Of a DNA stretch of 64,000 nucleotides, positions 61,193-64,000 are shown piece after piece. Under the pieces are notes generated by a model. It ran no database searches and was not told the DNA's origin. It worked only from the letters and a program-made list of their open reading frames with translations. A program made the position numbers and the translations under genes. Source of the DNA: Paracoccus sp. TOH. GTDB lineage: Bacteria > Pseudomonadota > Alphaproteobacteria > Rhodobacterales > Rhodobacteraceae. Position 1 is the stretch's first letter; every line of letters begins with the position of its first letter. The stretch covers positions 2,006,501 through 2,070,500 of the forward strand of contig NZ_CP098360.1 in assembly GCF_030388245.1 (NCBI RefSeq), written 5' to 3'.

Positions 61193-61644
61193 AGCGGCAG
61201 CTCCTGCACGTCCTTGATGGTCGAGACCAGCATCAGCGCGTCGCTGTCCTGGACATGCGGCAGCGTCAGGATGCTTTCGCGGTAGATCTGCTGCCAATGC
61301 GCCATGTCGCGGGCGATGACCGACAGCCGCAGGTCGACCGAGCCGAGGAAGGTCTGGATCTCGGTCACCTCGGGGACGCGGCGGGCGGCGGCCTGGAATT
61401 CGTCGAAGGCGCGCTGATGGGTCTTGTCGAGGGTGAAGCGCAGGCTGACCTGCACCTCGTAGCCGAGCTTGCGCCAGTCGATGCGGGTCTCGGTGGCGCG
61501 GATCACCCCGGTCTCGCGCAGCTTTTCCAGCCGGCGCCACAGGCTGGCGGGCGTCACCCCGGCGCGCAGGGCCAGTTCGGCATTGGCGATGTCGGGATCG
61601 GCGAGCAGCTGGCGCAGGATGCGGCGATCGGTGGCGTCGGGCAT
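61189..61644 (-). CDS. Lrp/AsnC family regulator, first gene of a tandem pair
   Basis: A 151-aa Lrp-type regulator. The winged helix (TDRRILRQLLADPDIANAELALRAGVTPASLWRRLEKLRETGVIRATETRIDWRKLGYEV) is followed by a RAM domain (RVPEVTEIQTFLGSVDLRLSVIARDMAHWQQIYRESILTLPHV). It reads divergently from ilvC with a 127-bp gap that contains phased TTTCGCA half-sites. Control of ilvC and branched-chain amino acids as effectors is inferred from position and family. Confidence 0.88.
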   Translation of the reverse strand: MPDATDRRILRQLLADPDIANAELALRAGVTPASLWRRLEKLRETGVIRATETRIDWRKLGYEVQVSLRFTLDKTHQRAFDEFQAAARRVPEVTEIQTFLGSVDLRLSVIARDMAHWQQIYRESILTLPHVQDSDALMLVSTIKDVQELPL

Positions 61645-61649
61645 GATTT

Positions 61650-62794
<1,145 letters not shown>

Positions 62795-62813
62795 GCGCCC
62801 TGCCCCGGAATGG

Positions 62814-62840
62814 AAAGCCCCGCCATCGGCGGGGCTTTTG
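62814..62840 (+). terminator. Rho-independent terminator after ilvC
   Basis: AAAGCCCCGCC and GGCGGGGCTTT form an 11-bp stem around ATC, followed by TG. The mirrored A/T ends let it also act on the convergent gene at 62844. Confidence 0.85.
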
Positions 62841-62843
62841 CGT

Positions 62844-63905
62844 TCAGCTGACGCCCTGCGCCGCTTGCAGCCGGTCGATGGCGCGCTGTTCGTCGGCGGC
62901 GGTCCAGCCGGCCTGCAACAGCCGCACCAGCTGCGCGATGAAGGCCGGATCGACGGCCCGCAGCGCCGCGAGCTGCTGCTCGGACAGCAGGTTCACATAT
63001 TCCAGCGCCACGTCGTCGCTGTCGGTGAAATGCGCCGCCTCGAGCCGGTCGAAGATCGCGCGCAGCCGCTTGGTGTTGGTGCCGAGTCCGGCGCAGAACT
63101 TCGCCAGCCCCTTTTCGTCCATGTTGACGGTCATGCCCCAGCCGCCGGTGCGGAAGCGGTTCACAACGAATTCACCGTCTTGCGCGACATAGTTCAGAAA
63201 GCCATGCGCGACCTTGAAACCGACCTTGGAACTGGTCCAGTCCATGCGCAGGTCAAGAAAGCTGACCGGGTCGAAGGTATAGGCGTTGTTCACCCGGTTC
63301 AGCCCCACCGGCCAGCCGCGCGCCGGCGAGCCGAAGCTGTTCACCTCGAGGCCCCGGACCGAGTCCGCGCCCTTGACCAGCGTCACCGCGGAAAGCGCGT
63401 TCGAGGTCACCAGGTTGCCCTGGCTGTGGCAATAGACCGGCGTGCCCAGCATGCCGCCCGGCTGGCCGATCAGCAGCGCGAACAGCGATTGCGCCGCCGG
63501 GTTGCCGGCCAGCATCTCATGCGCGAAATCCTCCTTGCTGAGCATCGGGCGCTTCTCGCGGCTCTTCTGCCAGACCTGGTCGAAGAACGCGATCCAGTTG
63601 GTGTTGTGGTTCAGGTTCGAGGTCTGGACCTGGGTCAGCCGCGCCTTGTCGGTGATGCACTGGAACAGGTCGGCCCAGAAACCATCCTTGCGGTTGTAGA
63701 CGCCGATGACCGGGCAGCCCAGCATCAGCGACAGCGCCTCGGCGCTGGCCCGGTGATCGGCGCCGGTATTCATCATGCCGTTGACGAAGATCACCGGCTT
63801 GGTCGGGTTGAACCAGCTTTTGTTCTGGACCTCGGGCGAGACGAAGCGCGTCACCGCCCCGTCCGCCGAGGGCGTGGCGCCCTGCGCAATGGTCGGGAAT
63901 CGCAT
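62844..63905 (-). CDS. Serine-hydrolase-like protein, possibly a secreted effector
   Basis: A 353-aa protein. The alpha/beta-hydrolase core has the oxyanion-type strand KPVIFVNGMMNTGADHRASAEALSLMLG, the nucleophile elbow VYCHSQGNLVTSNAL (Ser161), a candidate Asp in NAYTFDPVSFLDLRMD and a candidate His in VAHGFLNYV. The C-terminal 90 residues are helical, without a known domain. There is no signal peptide. I do not recognise the family; the fold resembles DUF676-type lipases and some type VI effector lipases. ATG 63905 has AAGGAG six bases upstream; the frame opens at 63923. A co-oriented gene ends 47 bp upstream. Confidence 0.65.
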   Translation of the reverse strand: MRFPTIAQGATPSADGAVTRFVSPEVQNKSWFNPTKPVIFVNGMMNTGADHRASAEALSLMLGCPVIGVYNRKDGFWADLFQCITDKARLTQVQTSNLNHNTNWIAFFDQVWQKSREKRPMLSKEDFAHEMLAGNPAAQSLFALLIGQPGGMLGTPVYCHSQGNLVTSNALSAVTLVKGADSVRGLEVNSFGSPARGWPVGLNRVNNAYTFDPVSFLDLRMDWTSSKVGFKVAHGFLNYVAQDGEFVVNRFRTGGWGMTVNMDEKGLAKFCAGLGTNTKRLRAIFDRLEAAHFTDSDDVALEYVNLLSEQQLAALRAVDPAFIAQLVRLLQAGWTAADEQRAIDRLQAAQGVS

Positions 63906-63952
63906 GAAAGCTCCTTGTAACAATGGGCCGGCGGGCCGGCCGGATGAAAAAA

Positions 63953-64000
63953 CTATTCTTCAAGCACTTCCAGCACGCCGGGAATGACGCGCAACGCCTG
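63953..64000 (-). CDS. 3' end of an unidentified gene (runs off the window)
   Basis: The minus strand at the right edge reads an open frame of 15 codons (QALRVIPGVLEVLEE) ending in TAG at 63955-63953. The amphipathic, acidic C-terminus reads like a real protein end. It would be the upstream partner of the hydrolase-like gene. Too little is visible to identify it. Confidence 0.4.
   Translation of the reverse strand, partial: QALRVIPGVLEVLEE

Overview
The window is a high-GC chromosomal segment of an alphaproteobacterium in the Rhodobacteraceae, most likely a Paracoccus. The best single clue is the membrane-anchored cytochrome c552 (23316-23846), which from memory is nearly identical in architecture and sequence to CycM of Paracoccus denitrificans. 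The 409-aa HemA (C4 pathway for heme), the PutA/PutR pair, the FCD-type GntR regulator and the Hint-domain protein fit the same group. I see no insertion sequence, prophage, CRISPR array or replication origin. The segment is ordinary core chromosome with a few accessory islands.

Layout. (1) 5-7602 is a proline / hydroxyproline catabolic block: glutamate dehydrogenase, PutA, its Lrp-type regulator, an ornithine-cyclodeaminase-family reductase, a broken trans-3-hydroxy-L-proline dehydratase gene and a GntR regulator. Together they would carry trans-3-hydroxyproline to pyrroline-2-carboxylate, proline, glutamate and 2-oxoglutarate, but the first enzyme is a 119-codon remnant. (2) 7650-10155 holds a small four-cysteine protein behind a strong predicted promoter, a 700-bp gap of lower GC, and a Hint-domain protein. 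(3) 10156-16117: tRNA-Arg(TCT), an acetyltransferase, the sulfate/thiosulfate ABC importer operon, a TerB/J-domain co-chaperone and a secreted protein. (4) 16114-23131: a YejABEF-type peptide importer with a glycosyltransferase as the last gene. (5) 23316-30453: cytochrome c552, prephenate dehydratase, an SRPBCC protein, a cyclic-nucleotide phosphodiesterase, the SRP RNA with its promoter, pseudouridine kinase/glycosidase and a patatin. (6) 30656-43198: RF2, PBP1A, AmiC amidase, an aminotransferase, a DsbA-like protein, IspG, a RodZ-like protein, HemA and an M20 peptidase. (7) 43316-48755: CarD, 7Fe ferredoxin, an S4 protein, a SUV3-like helicase and a TPR protein. (8) 48805-57895: SCP2 protein, hydrolase, oligoendopeptidase F, GNAT, M19 dipeptidase, GST, a 578-bp gene-free gap, ParE, YnfA and a DUF2267-like protein. 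(9) 57925-64000: a PAP2 phosphatase, LolD and LolC/E, two overlapping Lrp genes divergent from ilvC, a serine-hydrolase-like protein and the tail of one more gene.

The points most worth a second look are: the decayed dehydratase inside the hydroxyproline block; a perfect 21-bp sequence present three times at unrelated loci; a 12-bp perfect inverted repeat bracketing the predicted carD -10 element; three phased TTTCGCA half-sites between the Lrp pair and ilvC; and an FNR-type box in the gene-free gap before parE. All function assignments come from reading motifs and remembered family features. No database search was run.
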